Shown here one piece after another: positions 32,035 to 40,198 of a stretch of 64,000 bases of DNA. Each line of letters begins with the position of its first letter. Position 1 is the first letter of the stretch. The notes under the pieces were generated by a model. The model saw only the letters and a program-made list of their open reading frames with translations, was not told the origin of the DNA and did not search any database. The position numbers were made by a program, and so were the translations under genes. Source of the stretch: Dokdonella_A sp014338185 (lineage in GTDB: Bacteria; Pseudomonadota; Gammaproteobacteria; Xanthomonadales; Rhodanobacteraceae); the NCBI GenBank assembly GCA_030263295.1, contig SZOS01000018.1, positions 1 to 64,000 on the forward strand, in the 5' to 3' direction.

Positions 32035-33543
32035 TCAACCCGCGTTCGGGCTCGCGAGCTGGCTGCGGCGGTAGCCGTACAGGCGGTAGATGATCAGGCC
32101 GATCGCCGCCCACACCACGAACACGACCTTGGCCACGATGCTGAGGTTGACGAACAGCAGCACGCAGCCCATCACCGCGAGCGGGCACACCACCCACACC
32201 AGCGGCGTGCGGAACGGGCGTGGCCGGTCGGGTTGCTGCTTGCGCAGGATCATCACGCCGACTGCGACCATCGCGAACGCGAGCAGGGTGCCCGCATTCG
32301 AGGTGTCGGCCAGCTTCCCGACCGGGAACAGTGCGCCGCACACCGACACCACCGCGCCGGTCAGGTAGGTGATCACGTGCGGGGTGAAGAAGCGCGGGTG
32401 CACCTTGGACAGGGCGTCGGGCAGAAGGCCGTCACGCGCCATCGTGAAGAAGATGCGGGTCTGGCCGAACATCATCATGAGGATCACCGACGGCAGCGCG
32501 ATGATCGCGGCCACGCCGATCCAGTTGCCGATCTGGGTGAAGCCGAGCACGCGCAGCACGTGCGCCAGCGGCTCGTTGCTGCACACCAGCGCATCGGAGC
32601 CGACGCAGGCGGCGGCCATGGCAGGTGTGCCCGGATCCAGCGGCAGGCCATCGGCGCCGAGCATCGGCTGCGCGCCGACCGAACCGGCCGCGCCGTATCC
32701 GACCAGCAGGTAGAACACCGTGCAGATGAGCAGCGAGGCGATCAGGCCGATCGGGATGTTGCGGTTCGGGTTCTTGGTTTCCTCGGCCGCGGTCGACACC
32801 GCATCGAAGCCCACGTACGCGAAGAAGATCGAGGCGGCCGCACCGAGCACGCCGGCACCACCGAGCGGGCTGCCCCAGCCGCCGGGCAGGAACGGTTCCA
32901 GGTTGCCCGTCTTGGCCGCGGGCACCGCGAGCGCCACGAACACGGTCAGTGCGACGATCTTGATCGCGACCAGCACTGCGTTGACCTTGGCGCTCTTGGA
33001 GGTGCCGATCACCAGCAGCCAGGTCACCGCGATGCCGATGAGGAACGCGAGCAGGTTGAAGCCACCGCCCGAGTAGTAGCCGGTGCGCAGGTATTCGGGC
33101 AGCGCGAGCGCTCCCGGCTCGACCATGCCGAAGAAGTCGGTATGCATGAGCAGGCCGTTCATGTAGCCCGACCAGCCCACGCACACGGCGGTTGCGCCGA
33201 TCGCGTACTCGAGCACGAGCGCCCAGCCCACCACCCATGCGACCAGTTCGCCCATCACGCCGTAGGTGTAGGTGTAGGCCGAGCCCGAGACCGGCAGCAT
33301 CGCGGCCAGCTCGGCATAGGCGAATGCGGCCAGACCGCACACCACCGCCGCGATCAGGAACGACACCATCATCGCGGGACCGGCCTTCTGTGCCGCCTCG
33401 GCGGTGAGCACGAAGATGCCGGTGCCGATCACCGCGCCGATGCCGAGCAGGGTGAGCTGGACCGGCCCGAGCTGGCGCTTGAGCGATTTCTTTTCGGCGG
33501 TTTCAAGAATCTGGTTGAGCGGTTTGACACGCCAGAAAATCAT
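32035..33543 (-). CDS. APC-family amino acid permease (paralogue)
   Basis: Inner-membrane amino acid transporter of 502 residues with about twelve helices, parallel in layout to the next gene: GIGAVIGTGIFVLTAEAAQKAGPAMM in helix 1 and IFFAYVGFDAVSTAAEETKNPNRNIP in helix 6. It is longer through an insert with Cys residues (CVGSDALVCSN) in a periplasmic loop, possibly a disulfide. The ATG at 33543 has a GAGGGG ribosome site. Paralogy with the downstream permease suggests duplication followed by substrate divergence. It may supply amino acids to the catabolic genes in the same window, an inference from co-location. Confidence 0.92.
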   Translation of the reverse strand: MIFWRVKPLNQILETAEKKSLKRQLGPVQLTLLGIGAVIGTGIFVLTAEAAQKAGPAMMVSFLIAAVVCGLAAFAYAELAAMLPVSGSAYTYTYGVMGELVAWVVGWALVLEYAIGATAVCVGWSGYMNGLLMHTDFFGMVEPGALALPEYLRTGYYSGGGFNLLAFLIGIAVTWLLVIGTSKSAKVNAVLVAIKIVALTVFVALAVPAAKTGNLEPFLPGGWGSPLGGAGVLGAAASIFFAYVGFDAVSTAAEETKNPNRNIPIGLIASLLICTVFYLLVGYGAAGSVGAQPMLGADGLPLDPGTPAMAAACVGSDALVCSNEPLAHVLRVLGFTQIGNWIGVAAIIALPSVILMMMFGQTRIFFTMARDGLLPDALSKVHPRFFTPHVITYLTGAVVSVCGALFPVGKLADTSNAGTLLAFAMVAVGVMILRKQQPDRPRPFRTPLVWVVCPLAVMGCVLLFVNLSIVAKVVFVVWAAIGLIIYRLYGYRRSQLASPNAG

Positions 33544-33851
33544 GGTGTCCCCTCTGCGAGCGGTAAGGTTTGCGGGTGAACGAGCGCCCGGACCCCCAGC
33601 GCCGTCGTGCAGCGTGCCCCCGGCGAGTGCCGGGCACAACGGCCCGGTACCTTACGCGAGCGTTATCGGAGCGGCAAGGTGCCATTGGCCACGGCGTGCA
33701 TGCTGCTGTGCGCCATCGTGCCGCGCCTGGAGATGCGGGCAGTGCGCGGCAGCGGTGGGCGTGCGCGGGTGTGGCGCGCAGGTGGTGTATGGCCGCATCC
33801 GGCCATCGTCAACGCGACGGTGACGCAAGACCCACGACGGACCAGGCCAGC
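33544..33851. other. intergenic region upstream of the permease
   Basis: No gene is supported. Open plus-strand frames here run into the 100-bp repeats and have no ribosome site. The last about 35 bases (33816-33851) resemble the tail of a degenerate extra copy of the 100-bp unit. Confidence 0.5.
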
Positions 33852-34111
33852 CAGCCGTCCATGGGATGCAGCCCGCTCGGCTCCTGCCTCGCCAGAGCCT
33901 GACCCTGCGCCGCCCGAAGGCGGCACATGGCGCGTGATGAACTGGACCGAGCAGCCGTCCATGGGACGCAGCCCGCTCGGCTCCTGCCTCGCCAGAGCCT
34001 GACCCTGCGCCGCCTGAAGGCGGCGCAAAGCGTGTGACGGACTGGACCAGGCAGCCATCCCTGGGACGCAGCCCGCTCGGCTCCTGCCTCGCCAGAGCCT
34101 GACCTGAGGGT
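33852..34111. repeat. 100-bp tandem repeat, about 2.6 copies
   Basis: Units start at 33852, 33952 and 34052, a period of exactly 100 bp with few differences. Each complete unit carries a CGCCGCC-NGAA-GGCGGCG-like hairpin and the string AGAGCCTGACC. The array ends inside the efpL 3' end. Confidence 0.9.
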
Positions 34112-34119
34112 CAGGCTCT
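34094..34119. terminator. 11-bp perfect hairpin overlapping the efpL stop codon
   Basis: AGAGCCTGACC and its exact inverse flank a TGAG loop. The minus-strand efpL stop codon lies in one arm. It could act as a factor-assisted terminator or as an mRNA 3'-end stabiliser; there is no U-run. Confidence 0.5.
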
Positions 34120-34674
34120 ACCCGAGAATTCGCCGGTGGTGGTGTTGACCATGACCTTCTCGCCGGTGCTGATGTACTCGGGCACGAGGATCTCGATGCC
34201 GGTGGACAGGCGTGCGGGCTTGGGGCGCTTGGTCGCGGTGGCACCCTTGAGTTCGGGCGCGGTCTCGATCACTTCGAGCACGACGTTCTGCGGCAACTGC
34301 ACGGCCACGGGCGCATCCTCGATGAGTTGCACGTAGCAGCCCTCGATGCCATCGACGAGGAAGCGGGCCGCGTCGCCGACCGCGCTCGCATCGAGCGTGT
34401 ACTGGGTGTAGTCCTCGCTGTCCATGAACACGAACGCGTCGCCGTCCTTGTAGGAGTAGCTCACCGCTCGGCGCGTGAGCTCGGTTTCCTTGAGGTCGTC
34501 GTCGGCGCGCAGCGACAGGTCGAGCTTCTGCCCGCCTGGCACCGCGTACATCGTGAAGCGGAAGGTCACGTTGCCGCCGCGGCCCTGCGGCGAGCTGCGT
34601 TCGATGTCGCGGATCTGCCAGACCTTGCCGTCGTGCTCGACGACGTTGCCCTTCTTGATGTCTGCGGCCTTCAT
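34111..34674 (-). CDS. efpL: elongation factor P-like protein EfpL (YeiP)
   Basis: Ribosome-binding three-domain factor of 187 residues that relieves stalling at difficult (proline-rich) sequences. I assign it to the EfpL/YeiP branch, not canonical EF-P. The domain I tip is SSPQGRGG with an Arg where EF-P carries a modified Lys. The middle shows YSYKDGDAFVFMDSEDYTQYT. The C-terminus ends EFSGRA, like the YMGRAD end of YeiP, rather than the EYVSRVK of EF-P. The stop codon is inside a perfect hairpin shared with the adjacent 100-bp repeats. Genes for canonical EF-P and its modification enzymes are not in the window. Confidence 0.88.
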   Translation of the reverse strand: MKAADIKKGNVVEHDGKVWQIRDIERSSPQGRGGNVTFRFTMYAVPGGQKLDLSLRADDDLKETELTRRAVSYSYKDGDAFVFMDSEDYTQYTLDASAVGDAARFLVDGIEGCYVQLIEDAPVAVQLPQNVVLEVIETAPELKGATATKRPKPARLSTGIEILVPEYISTGEKVMVNTTTGEFSGRA

Positions 34675-34756
34675 GTTCGACTCGTGTGACCCGCGCCGGC
34701 GTGGCGCGGTGGGTGGGATGGGAGGGTGGGGCGGGCTTGGGTGTGCGCAGCGCGTG

Positions 34757-35527
34757 TCACTTGGGCGCCAGCCGGATCGCGCCGTCGATGCGGATCACGC
34801 CGCCGTTGAGGTAGCGGTTGCCGATGATGAAGGCGACCGTGTCGGCGTACTCCTGCGGCGTGCCCAGGCGTGAGGGGTAGGGCACCTGCGCGCACAGCGA
34901 TTCGTACACGTTCGGCGGCATGCCATCGACCATCGGCGTGTGGAACACGCCCGGCGCCACCGTCATCACGCGCACGCCGATGCGCGCGAACTCGCGTGCC
35001 ATCGGCAACGTCATGCCGACCACGCCCCCCTTGGAGGCGGAATAGGCGGCCTGGCCGATCTGGCCTTCGAACGCCGCGATCGAGGCGGTGTTGACGATCA
35101 CGCCGCGCTCGCCGTCCGCACCGGGACTGTTGTCCTGCATGAGCGCGGCCGCGGCCTTGGCCACGTTGAAGCTGCCGACCAGGTTCACCATCACCGTGGT
35201 GGCGAAGTTCTTGAGCGGCATCGGGCCATCCTTGCCGAGCACGCGGCCGGCGCCGAGGATGCCGGCGCAGTTGACCGCGACGTTGAGCCCGCCGAGGAAC
35301 TCGCGCGCGGCGGCCACATGGGCCATGACGGCAGCCTCGTCGCTCACGTCGGTGCGGAAGTAACGCGCCTTGTCGGCGCCCAGCATGGCGACCGCGGCGG
35401 CGCCCTTGTCGTCGTTGACATCGAACAGGGCGACCTTGCCGCCGTGTGCCACCAGATGCTCGGCCACCGCGTGGCCGAGCCCGGAGACGCCGCCGGTGAT
35501 GACGGCCTTGACCTGGTCCAGTTGCAT
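34757..35527 (-). CDS. short-chain dehydrogenase, 3-hydroxyacyl-CoA dehydrogenase type 2-like
   Basis: NAD-dependent SDR of 256 residues. The cofactor motif is TGGVSGLG with the NAD-selecting Asp in LFDVND. NCAGI follows, and the active site is Ser in NTASIAAF and Tyr/Lys in YSASKGG. The overall pattern, including GVFHTPMVDGMPP and the ending GGVIRIDGAIRLAPK, matches HSD10-type 3-hydroxy-2-methylbutyryl-/3-hydroxyacyl-CoA dehydrogenases, which act in isoleucine and branched fatty-acid breakdown. It has its own TAGAAT box 28 nt upstream. Neighbours in leucine catabolism (HMG-CoA lyase, biotin carboxylase) support a branched-chain acyl-CoA role. Confidence 0.88.
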   Translation of the reverse strand: MQLDQVKAVITGGVSGLGHAVAEHLVAHGGKVALFDVNDDKGAAAVAMLGADKARYFRTDVSDEAAVMAHVAAAREFLGGLNVAVNCAGILGAGRVLGKDGPMPLKNFATTVMVNLVGSFNVAKAAAALMQDNSPGADGERGVIVNTASIAAFEGQIGQAAYSASKGGVVGMTLPMAREFARIGVRVMTVAPGVFHTPMVDGMPPNVYESLCAQVPYPSRLGTPQEYADTVAFIIGNRYLNGGVIRIDGAIRLAPK

Positions 35528-35555
35528 GCTGCGCTCCGCACAAAATGGGTCGCGG

Positions 35556-35561
35556 ATTCTA
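35556..35561 (-). promoter_or_regulatory. putative -10 box (TAGAAT) of the SDR gene
   Basis: Minus-strand TAGAAT ends 28 nt before the ATG at 35527. Confidence 0.45.
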
Positions 35562-35637
35562 GCAGCAGCACCCTCGCTGGCGGCGTTGCCGCGTCCTGCT
35601 GCGGGCGCGCGTGCCGACCTGGGCGCGCGACGCGTGC

Positions 35638-36447
35638 CTACAGGGTCTGGCGGAAGTCCAGGTCGTAGCGTGCGCCCGCGGTGAGCGCGTGCAGGCGCAG
35701 GTTGGTGATGCGGATCGGCGCGCCGGGGGTGACATCGGCCACGTTCGACTCGGCCATCTCGGCCGGGTCGAGCAGGGTGATGCCGCCTGCGCCGGCCACT
35801 TCGAGCACGTTGTCGGGACCGATGATCGCGGCGGTGGCGGCGTCGATGCCCAGGCCGAGCGCGAACGGATTGAGCGCCAGCGCGCCGAGCAGGCGGCCGA
35901 GGCGGTCGCTGGCGTGGCCACCCTGGTCGATCACCACGCGGTTGGTCAGGCCCAGCCCCGGTGCGAACTGCACACCGCCATGGCGCGGCGTCGCGCCTTG
36001 CTCGCCATGCGCGACCATGTGTTCGCACAGCAGCGCCGCCGCCGCAGCGCAGCCGGCCACGGCCATGCCTTCGGCGTTGCGCCGGCGCAGCGCGCGCGCG
36101 AGCCGGGTGCCGCCGATGAGCGTGGACAGGCGCAGTGGCTGATCGGTCTGCAGCACCACGAGCGCGGCCTGGTCGACCGCGCCCAGCAGTGCGCGCGGCT
36201 CGCTGTCGGCGCGCGTGCGCAGCAGCACGCGCATCACCTCGGCCGCGCCGGCGTTGCGCAGCAGGGTTTCCAGCTCCGCCTCGTCGCCGTCGCTCGTGTC
36301 GATGCTGGTCACCACCACCACGCGCGCCTGCGGCTCGAGCAGCGCGAGCACGCGTGCCAGTACTTCGCCCACGCGCTCGTCGGGCGCGAGTGCACCCAGG
36401 GCGATGAGATGGCCGCGGCTGCGGTCGGGACCTAGTTTGGCTGGCAT
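35638..36447 (-). CDS. S51/cyanophycinase-like protein lacking catalytic residues
   Basis: Protein of 269 residues with the cyanophycinase (peptidase S51) fold order: ALGALAPDE, VVVVTSIDTSD, VVLQTDQPLRLSTLIGGT, then the nucleophile elbow and the GLGLTNRVVIDQGGHASDRLGRL segment. In active enzymes the elbow is GTSAGA and the later motif is IDQHF. Here they read GCAAAA (Ala134 in place of Ser) and IDQGG (Gly for His), and GIDE becomes GIDA. All three catalytic positions appear lost, so it is probably a pseudoenzyme that binds rather than cuts. The ATG at 36447 is supported by a TATACT box 25 nt upstream. No cyanophycin synthetase is nearby. Confidence 0.72.
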   Translation of the reverse strand: MPAKLGPDRSRGHLIALGALAPDERVGEVLARVLALLEPQARVVVVTSIDTSDGDEAELETLLRNAGAAEVMRVLLRTRADSEPRALLGAVDQAALVVLQTDQPLRLSTLIGGTRLARALRRRNAEGMAVAGCAAAAALLCEHMVAHGEQGATPRHGGVQFAPGLGLTNRVVIDQGGHASDRLGRLLGALALNPFALGLGIDAATAAIIGPDNVLEVAGAGGITLLDPAEMAESNVADVTPGAPIRITNLRLHALTAGARYDLDFRQTL

Positions 36448-36472
36448 GGCGGCGCCACCGGGCAAAGTGGCG

Positions 36473-36478
36473 AGTATA
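36473..36478 (-). promoter_or_regulatory. putative -10 box (TATACT)
   Basis: Minus-strand TATACT ends 25 nt before the ATG at 36447. Confidence 0.4.
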
Positions 36479-36508
36479 GCGAGCGTGCGGCCGCGGCCGC
36501 GGCGCGCC

Positions 36509-37408
36509 TCAATGCGCCGAACGCGCGCGCGCCACGCGGCTGGAGCTGGGACGGCCGAGCACCTGGCTCAGCCACAGCCCGGTTTCGACCAGGCGCGACA
36601 GGTCGACCCCGGTGGCGATGCCCATGCCGTCGAGCATGTACACCACGTCCTCGCTGGCGACGTTGCCGGTGGCGCCCTTGGCGTAGGGACAGCCGCCGGT
36701 TCCCGACACCGCGCTGTCGATCACGCCGACGCCTTCCTCAAGGCAGGCGAGCAGGTTGGCCAGTGCCTGGCCGTAGGTGTCGTGGAAGTGCACCGCGAGC
36801 GCGGTCATCGGCACCTGCGCCGCGACCGCGCGCAGCATCGCGCGTGCCTTGCCCGGCGTGCCCACGCCGATGGTGTCGCCGAGCGAGATCTCGTAGCAGC
36901 CCAGCCGGTGCAGGCGCTGCGCCACGCGCACCACGTCGGCCACGGGCACCTCGCCCTGGTAGGGGCAGCCGAGCACGGTCGAGACGTAGCCGCGCACCTT
37001 GACCTGCTCGGCCTGGGCGCGTTCGAGCACGGGCACGAAGCGCTGGATCGATTCGTCGATCGAGGCATTGATGTTGTGGCGGCTGAAGGCCTCGGAGGCG
37101 GCGGCGAACACCGCGATCTCGGTTACGCCGGCCGCGCGCGCGCGTTCGTAACCTTGCAGATTGGGCACCAGCACCGGGTAGCTGACGCCCTCGATCTTGC
37201 GGATGCCGGTGTACACCTCGGCCGCGTCGGCGAGCTGCGGCACCCATTTCGGGCTCACGAAACTGGTCGCCTCGATCGTCCTGAGGCCGCTCGCGGCGAG
37301 GCGCTCGATCAGTTCGATCTTGGTCGCGGTCGGCACGATCGCGGCCTCGTTCTGCAGGCCGTCGCGTGCGCCGACCTCGACGATGCGCACCGTCGTGGGC
37401 AGGCTCAT
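36509..37408 (-). CDS. mvaB: hydroxymethylglutaryl-CoA lyase
   Basis: TIM-barrel enzyme of 299 residues that splits 3-hydroxy-3-methylglutaryl-CoA into acetyl-CoA and acetoacetate, the last step of leucine breakdown. The N-terminal EVGARDGLQNE holds the metal Asp and catalytic Arg. HFHDTYGQALAN holds metal His residues. The signature loop SAVSGTGGCPYAKGATGN holds the catalytic Cys. The ATG overlaps the stop of an upstream lipoprotein gene (ATGA), which itself follows the biotin carboxylase gene, giving an operon 40115 to 36509. The last residues SSRVARARSAH are a basic extension with no assigned role. Confidence 0.95.
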   Translation of the reverse strand: MSLPTTVRIVEVGARDGLQNEAAIVPTATKIELIERLAASGLRTIEATSFVSPKWVPQLADAAEVYTGIRKIEGVSYPVLVPNLQGYERARAAGVTEIAVFAAASEAFSRHNINASIDESIQRFVPVLERAQAEQVKVRGYVSTVLGCPYQGEVPVADVVRVAQRLHRLGCYEISLGDTIGVGTPGKARAMLRAVAAQVPMTALAVHFHDTYGQALANLLACLEEGVGVIDSAVSGTGGCPYAKGATGNVASEDVVYMLDGMGIATGVDLSRLVETGLWLSQVLGRPSSSRVARARSAH

Positions 37409-38061
37409 CGCTTCGCTCCCGGTGCCTGCAGCGAACGTTCGAAGTCCTGTAGTTCCAGCCGGCTGCGCTGGAACACGTGCCAGGGCTTGCTGCCGAACAG
37501 GTCGTGGCGGCGCACCAGCTCGACCATCTGCGCGCGCCCGCCGCGCACGTACACATGCAGGTCGCTGCGGTTCTTCTGCACCGTGCCCTCGAGCTTGCCG
37601 TCGATCACGAGCCTGGCGGCCTTGGCGCTGTCGACTTCGTACAGTTCCAGGCGGTCGCCGCGCACGCGGTATTTGACGAAGAAGTAGGACTTGGCCGGCA
37701 CCGGTTCGATGCCGTACGGCGGCGCGATCTCGCCCAGGCCGCGCAAGGCGGTGTCGGCCACCACGAGGTAGTCGCCGCTGCGCAGGTGCACGAAGTTGAT
37801 CGGCACGCGCCAGCGCTTGAGCGGCGCGCCGGCGGCGGGCTGCTCGATCAGGGTGAGCGCGCAGGCCTCGTCGACGTGCATGCCCACGCGCTCGGCATCC
37901 GGGTCGCCGGCCTTGGCGCCGGCCTCGAACCACAGTCCCTTCCAGCGGCTGTCGCAGGTTTCGATGTTGTCGCCGAGCGGGGCCTCGAAGCGCGTCTCGA
38001 CGCAGCCACCCGCGAGCAGCGCGATGAGCGTGAGGAAGAGGGCGGACAGCGGTCTGGACAT
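37405..38061 (-). CDS. predicted lipoprotein of unknown function
   Basis: Protein of 218 residues with an N-terminal lipobox (LLAGGC, Cys about residue 20), so likely anchored in the inner or outer membrane. The remainder has a beta-rich look (SRWKGLWFEAG, RVPINFVHLRSGDYLVVADT, SYFFVKYRVRGDRLELYEVD) with a C-terminal helix (RAQMVELVRRHDLFGSKPWHVF). I do not recognise the family. It lies between methylcrotonyl-CoA carboxylase alpha and HMG-CoA lyase, sharing a 4-nt overlap with the latter, so it is translationally coupled to leucine catabolism. Whether it has a functional link is unknown. Confidence 0.75.
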   Translation of the reverse strand: MSRPLSALFLTLIALLAGGCVETRFEAPLGDNIETCDSRWKGLWFEAGAKAGDPDAERVGMHVDEACALTLIEQPAAGAPLKRWRVPINFVHLRSGDYLVVADTALRGLGEIAPPYGIEPVPAKSYFFVKYRVRGDRLELYEVDSAKAARLVIDGKLEGTVQKNRSDLHVYVRGGRAQMVELVRRHDLFGSKPWHVFQRSRLELQDFERSLQAPGAKR

Positions 38062-38114
38062 GGCGGGTTCCGATGGACGAGGGGGAGATGCGCCACGGGC
38101 GCGTGGCTGGCGGT

Positions 38115-40115
38115 TCAGGCCTCCAGCCGCACCAGCACTGCGTCGGCATCGACGAAATCGCCGGCCGCGGCCTGCACCGCGGCGATCCTGCCCGCGCGTG
38201 GCGCCTTGAGGCTGAGCTCCATCTTCATCGCCTCCATCACCAGCAGTTCCTCGCCCTGCGCGACGTCGGCGCCCGGCGCGGCCTTGACCAGCACGATGCG
38301 GCCGGGCATCGGCGCGAGTACGCGATCGCCGCTGGCGCTGGCCGCGGGCGTCCATGCAAATGCGGGCGCATGGCTGAACAGGTGGCGGCGCGTGCCGTCG
38401 TGCACGATCAGCCCGCCCTGGTCGAGCAGCACCTGCCAGCGCCGCGCCACGCCGTCGATCTGGGCACTGAGCGCGTTGCCGTCGAGCCGCGCGTGTTCGA
38501 CCGTGAGCTCGCGCGTGGCGCTGGCGAGGCGGTAGCTGCCGTTGGCGCCGAAGGCGCTGATTTCGATGCGCTCGCCGCGCGCGAGCAGCGCGACGATGCG
38601 CTTGCCGGTGTGGCCCACGCGCCAGGCGTCGGCGCGCGCCCACGGCGACCACGGATCGCTGCCGGTGCGTGCGAGGCGCGGGCGCTCGGCTTCCTCGTGC
38701 AGCAGGCAGGCGGTGGCCGCGATGAACGGCGCGTCGGCATCGGAGGCATCGCTGCCGACGAACTCGTCGAGGTTGCGGTCGAGGTAGCCGCTGTCGATGC
38801 TGGCCTCGACGATCGCGGGGTGGCGGACGAGGCGCTCAAGGAAATCGATGTTGGACTTGGGGCCGATCACCGCGCATTGCGCCAGCGCCTCGCGCATGCG
38901 CACCAGCGCGGCCTCGCGCGTTTCGTCCCAGGCGATGAGCTTGGCGATCATCGGGTCGTAGAAGATCGTGACGGTGTCGCCGGCGACCACGCCCGAGTCG
39001 ATGCGCACGTGGCGCGAAGGCGCGGGCAGGTGCAGTGCTTCGAGCGTGCCCGAACCGGGCAGGAAGCCCTGCGCGGGATCCTCCGCGTACAGGCGCAGCT
39101 CGATCGCATGGCCATGCTGCGGGATCGACTTGTTGCGCACCAGCGAGGCCGGCAGCGCCTCGCCCGCGGCGATGCGCAACTGCAGTTCGACGAGGTCGAG
39201 CCCGAGCACCATTTCGGTCACCGGATGCTCGACCTGCAGGCGCGTGTTGATCTCCATGAAATGGAAGTCGCCGTCGGCGCCGACGATGAACTCGACGGTG
39301 CCCGCGTTGACGTAGTCGATGGCTTGCGCGGCCGCGACCGCGGCCTGGCCCATGCGCTCGCGCAGCTGCGGGCTGAGGAACGGCGAGGGCGTTTCCTCCA
39401 GCACCTTCTGGTAGCGGCGCTGGGCCGAGCATTCGCGCTCATTGAGGTGGATGGTGTTGCCGTGGCTGTCGGCAAGCACCTGGAACTCGATGTGGCGCGG
39501 GTGGGTGATGTAGCGCTCCAGCAGCACGCGGTCGCGGCCGAAGGCGTTCTGTGCCTCGCGCCGGCAGCTTTCCAGGTTCGCGGTGAACTCGTCCGCGCTG
39601 CGCACGATGCGCATGCCCTTGCCGCCACCGCCGTAGGCGGCCTTGATCATGAGCGGAAAGCCGATGCGCTCGGCTTCGCGCGCGAGCAGCGCGGGATCCT
39701 GCTCGGCGCCGGTGTAGCCGGGCACCACCGGCACGCCGCGCGCGGCCATGAGTTCCTTGGCGCCGGCCTTGGAGCCCATGCGCCGCATCGAATCCCCCGA
39801 CGGCCCGATGAAGCACAGCCCGGCGTTCTTGACCGCGTCGGCGAAGTCGGCGTTCTCGGACAGGAAACCGTAGCCCGGATGGATCGCCTGCGCACCGGAC
39901 TTGAGCGCGGCTTCGATGATCGCCTCGCTGCGCAGGTAGGAGTCGGCCGGCCGCGGCCCGCCGATCGGCCACGCCGCGTCGGCCAGGCGCACATGCTGGG
40001 CGCCCGCATCGGCCTGCGAGTACACCGCGATCGGCGCGATGCCCAGCCGCCGGCAGGTGCGGATCACGCGGCAGGCGATTTCGCCGCGGTTGGCGATGAG
40101 GATACGGTCGAACAT
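38115..40115 (-). CDS. liuD: methylcrotonyl-CoA carboxylase biotin-carrying alpha subunit
   Basis: Protein of 666 residues with an N-terminal biotin carboxylase (FDRILIANRGEIACRVIRTC, IHPGYGFLSEN, AAYGGGGKGMR, EINTRLQVEHPVTE) and a C-terminal biotinyl domain with the carrier Lys in VMEAMKMEL. It carboxylates biotin with bicarbonate and ATP; with a beta subunit it converts 3-methylcrotonyl-CoA in leucine breakdown. Acetyl- or propionyl-CoA carboxylases share this architecture. The neighbouring HMG-CoA lyase and the methylglutaconyl-CoA hydratase 1.7 kb away favour methylcrotonyl-CoA. The beta subunit and isovaleryl-CoA dehydrogenase are absent from this window. A TATCAT box lies 28 nt upstream. 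Confidence 0.9.
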   Translation of the reverse strand: MFDRILIANRGEIACRVIRTCRRLGIAPIAVYSQADAGAQHVRLADAAWPIGGPRPADSYLRSEAIIEAALKSGAQAIHPGYGFLSENADFADAVKNAGLCFIGPSGDSMRRMGSKAGAKELMAARGVPVVPGYTGAEQDPALLAREAERIGFPLMIKAAYGGGGKGMRIVRSADEFTANLESCRREAQNAFGRDRVLLERYITHPRHIEFQVLADSHGNTIHLNERECSAQRRYQKVLEETPSPFLSPQLRERMGQAAVAAAQAIDYVNAGTVEFIVGADGDFHFMEINTRLQVEHPVTEMVLGLDLVELQLRIAAGEALPASLVRNKSIPQHGHAIELRLYAEDPAQGFLPGSGTLEALHLPAPSRHVRIDSGVVAGDTVTIFYDPMIAKLIAWDETREAALVRMREALAQCAVIGPKSNIDFLERLVRHPAIVEASIDSGYLDRNLDEFVGSDASDADAPFIAATACLLHEEAERPRLARTGSDPWSPWARADAWRVGHTGKRIVALLARGERIEISAFGANGSYRLASATRELTVEHARLDGNALSAQIDGVARRWQVLLDQGGLIVHDGTRRHLFSHAPAFAWTPAASASGDRVLAPMPGRIVLVKAAPGADVAQGEELLVMEAMKMELSLKAPRAGRIAAVQAAAGDFVDADAVLVRLEA

Positions 40116-40143
40116 GCTGGGTTCCGCAGACGGTATGGACCAG

Positions 40144-40149
40144 ATGATA
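40144..40149 (-). promoter_or_regulatory. putative -10 box (TATCAT) of the liuD operon
   Basis: Minus-strand TATCAT ends 28 nt before the ATG at 40115. Confidence 0.4.
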
Positions 40150-40184
40150 GAGCAGGCTCAAAGCCGAGCGCACCGCGCCTGCGC

Positions 40185-40190
40185 TAGCAT
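40185..40190 (+). promoter_or_regulatory. putative -10 box (TAGCAT) of the sulfotransferase gene
   Basis: TAGCAT ends 8 nt before the ATG at 40199, close to the 6-nt leaderless class. It is divergent from the liuD promoter about 40 nt away. Confidence 0.35.
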
Positions 40191-40198
40191 GCGTGGCG

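Noticed and set aside
33607..34002. Plus-strand gene through the 100-bp repeats
   Set aside because: It has no ribosome site, it repeats the same peptide because the DNA repeats, and it has no family features.
33852..34111. CRISPR array
   Set aside because: The whole 100-bp unit is repeated with no unique spacers, and no cas genes are present.
34111..34674. Canonical elongation factor P
   Set aside because: The tip loop has Arg instead of the modified Lys and the C-terminus is EFSGRA, both features of EfpL/YeiP.
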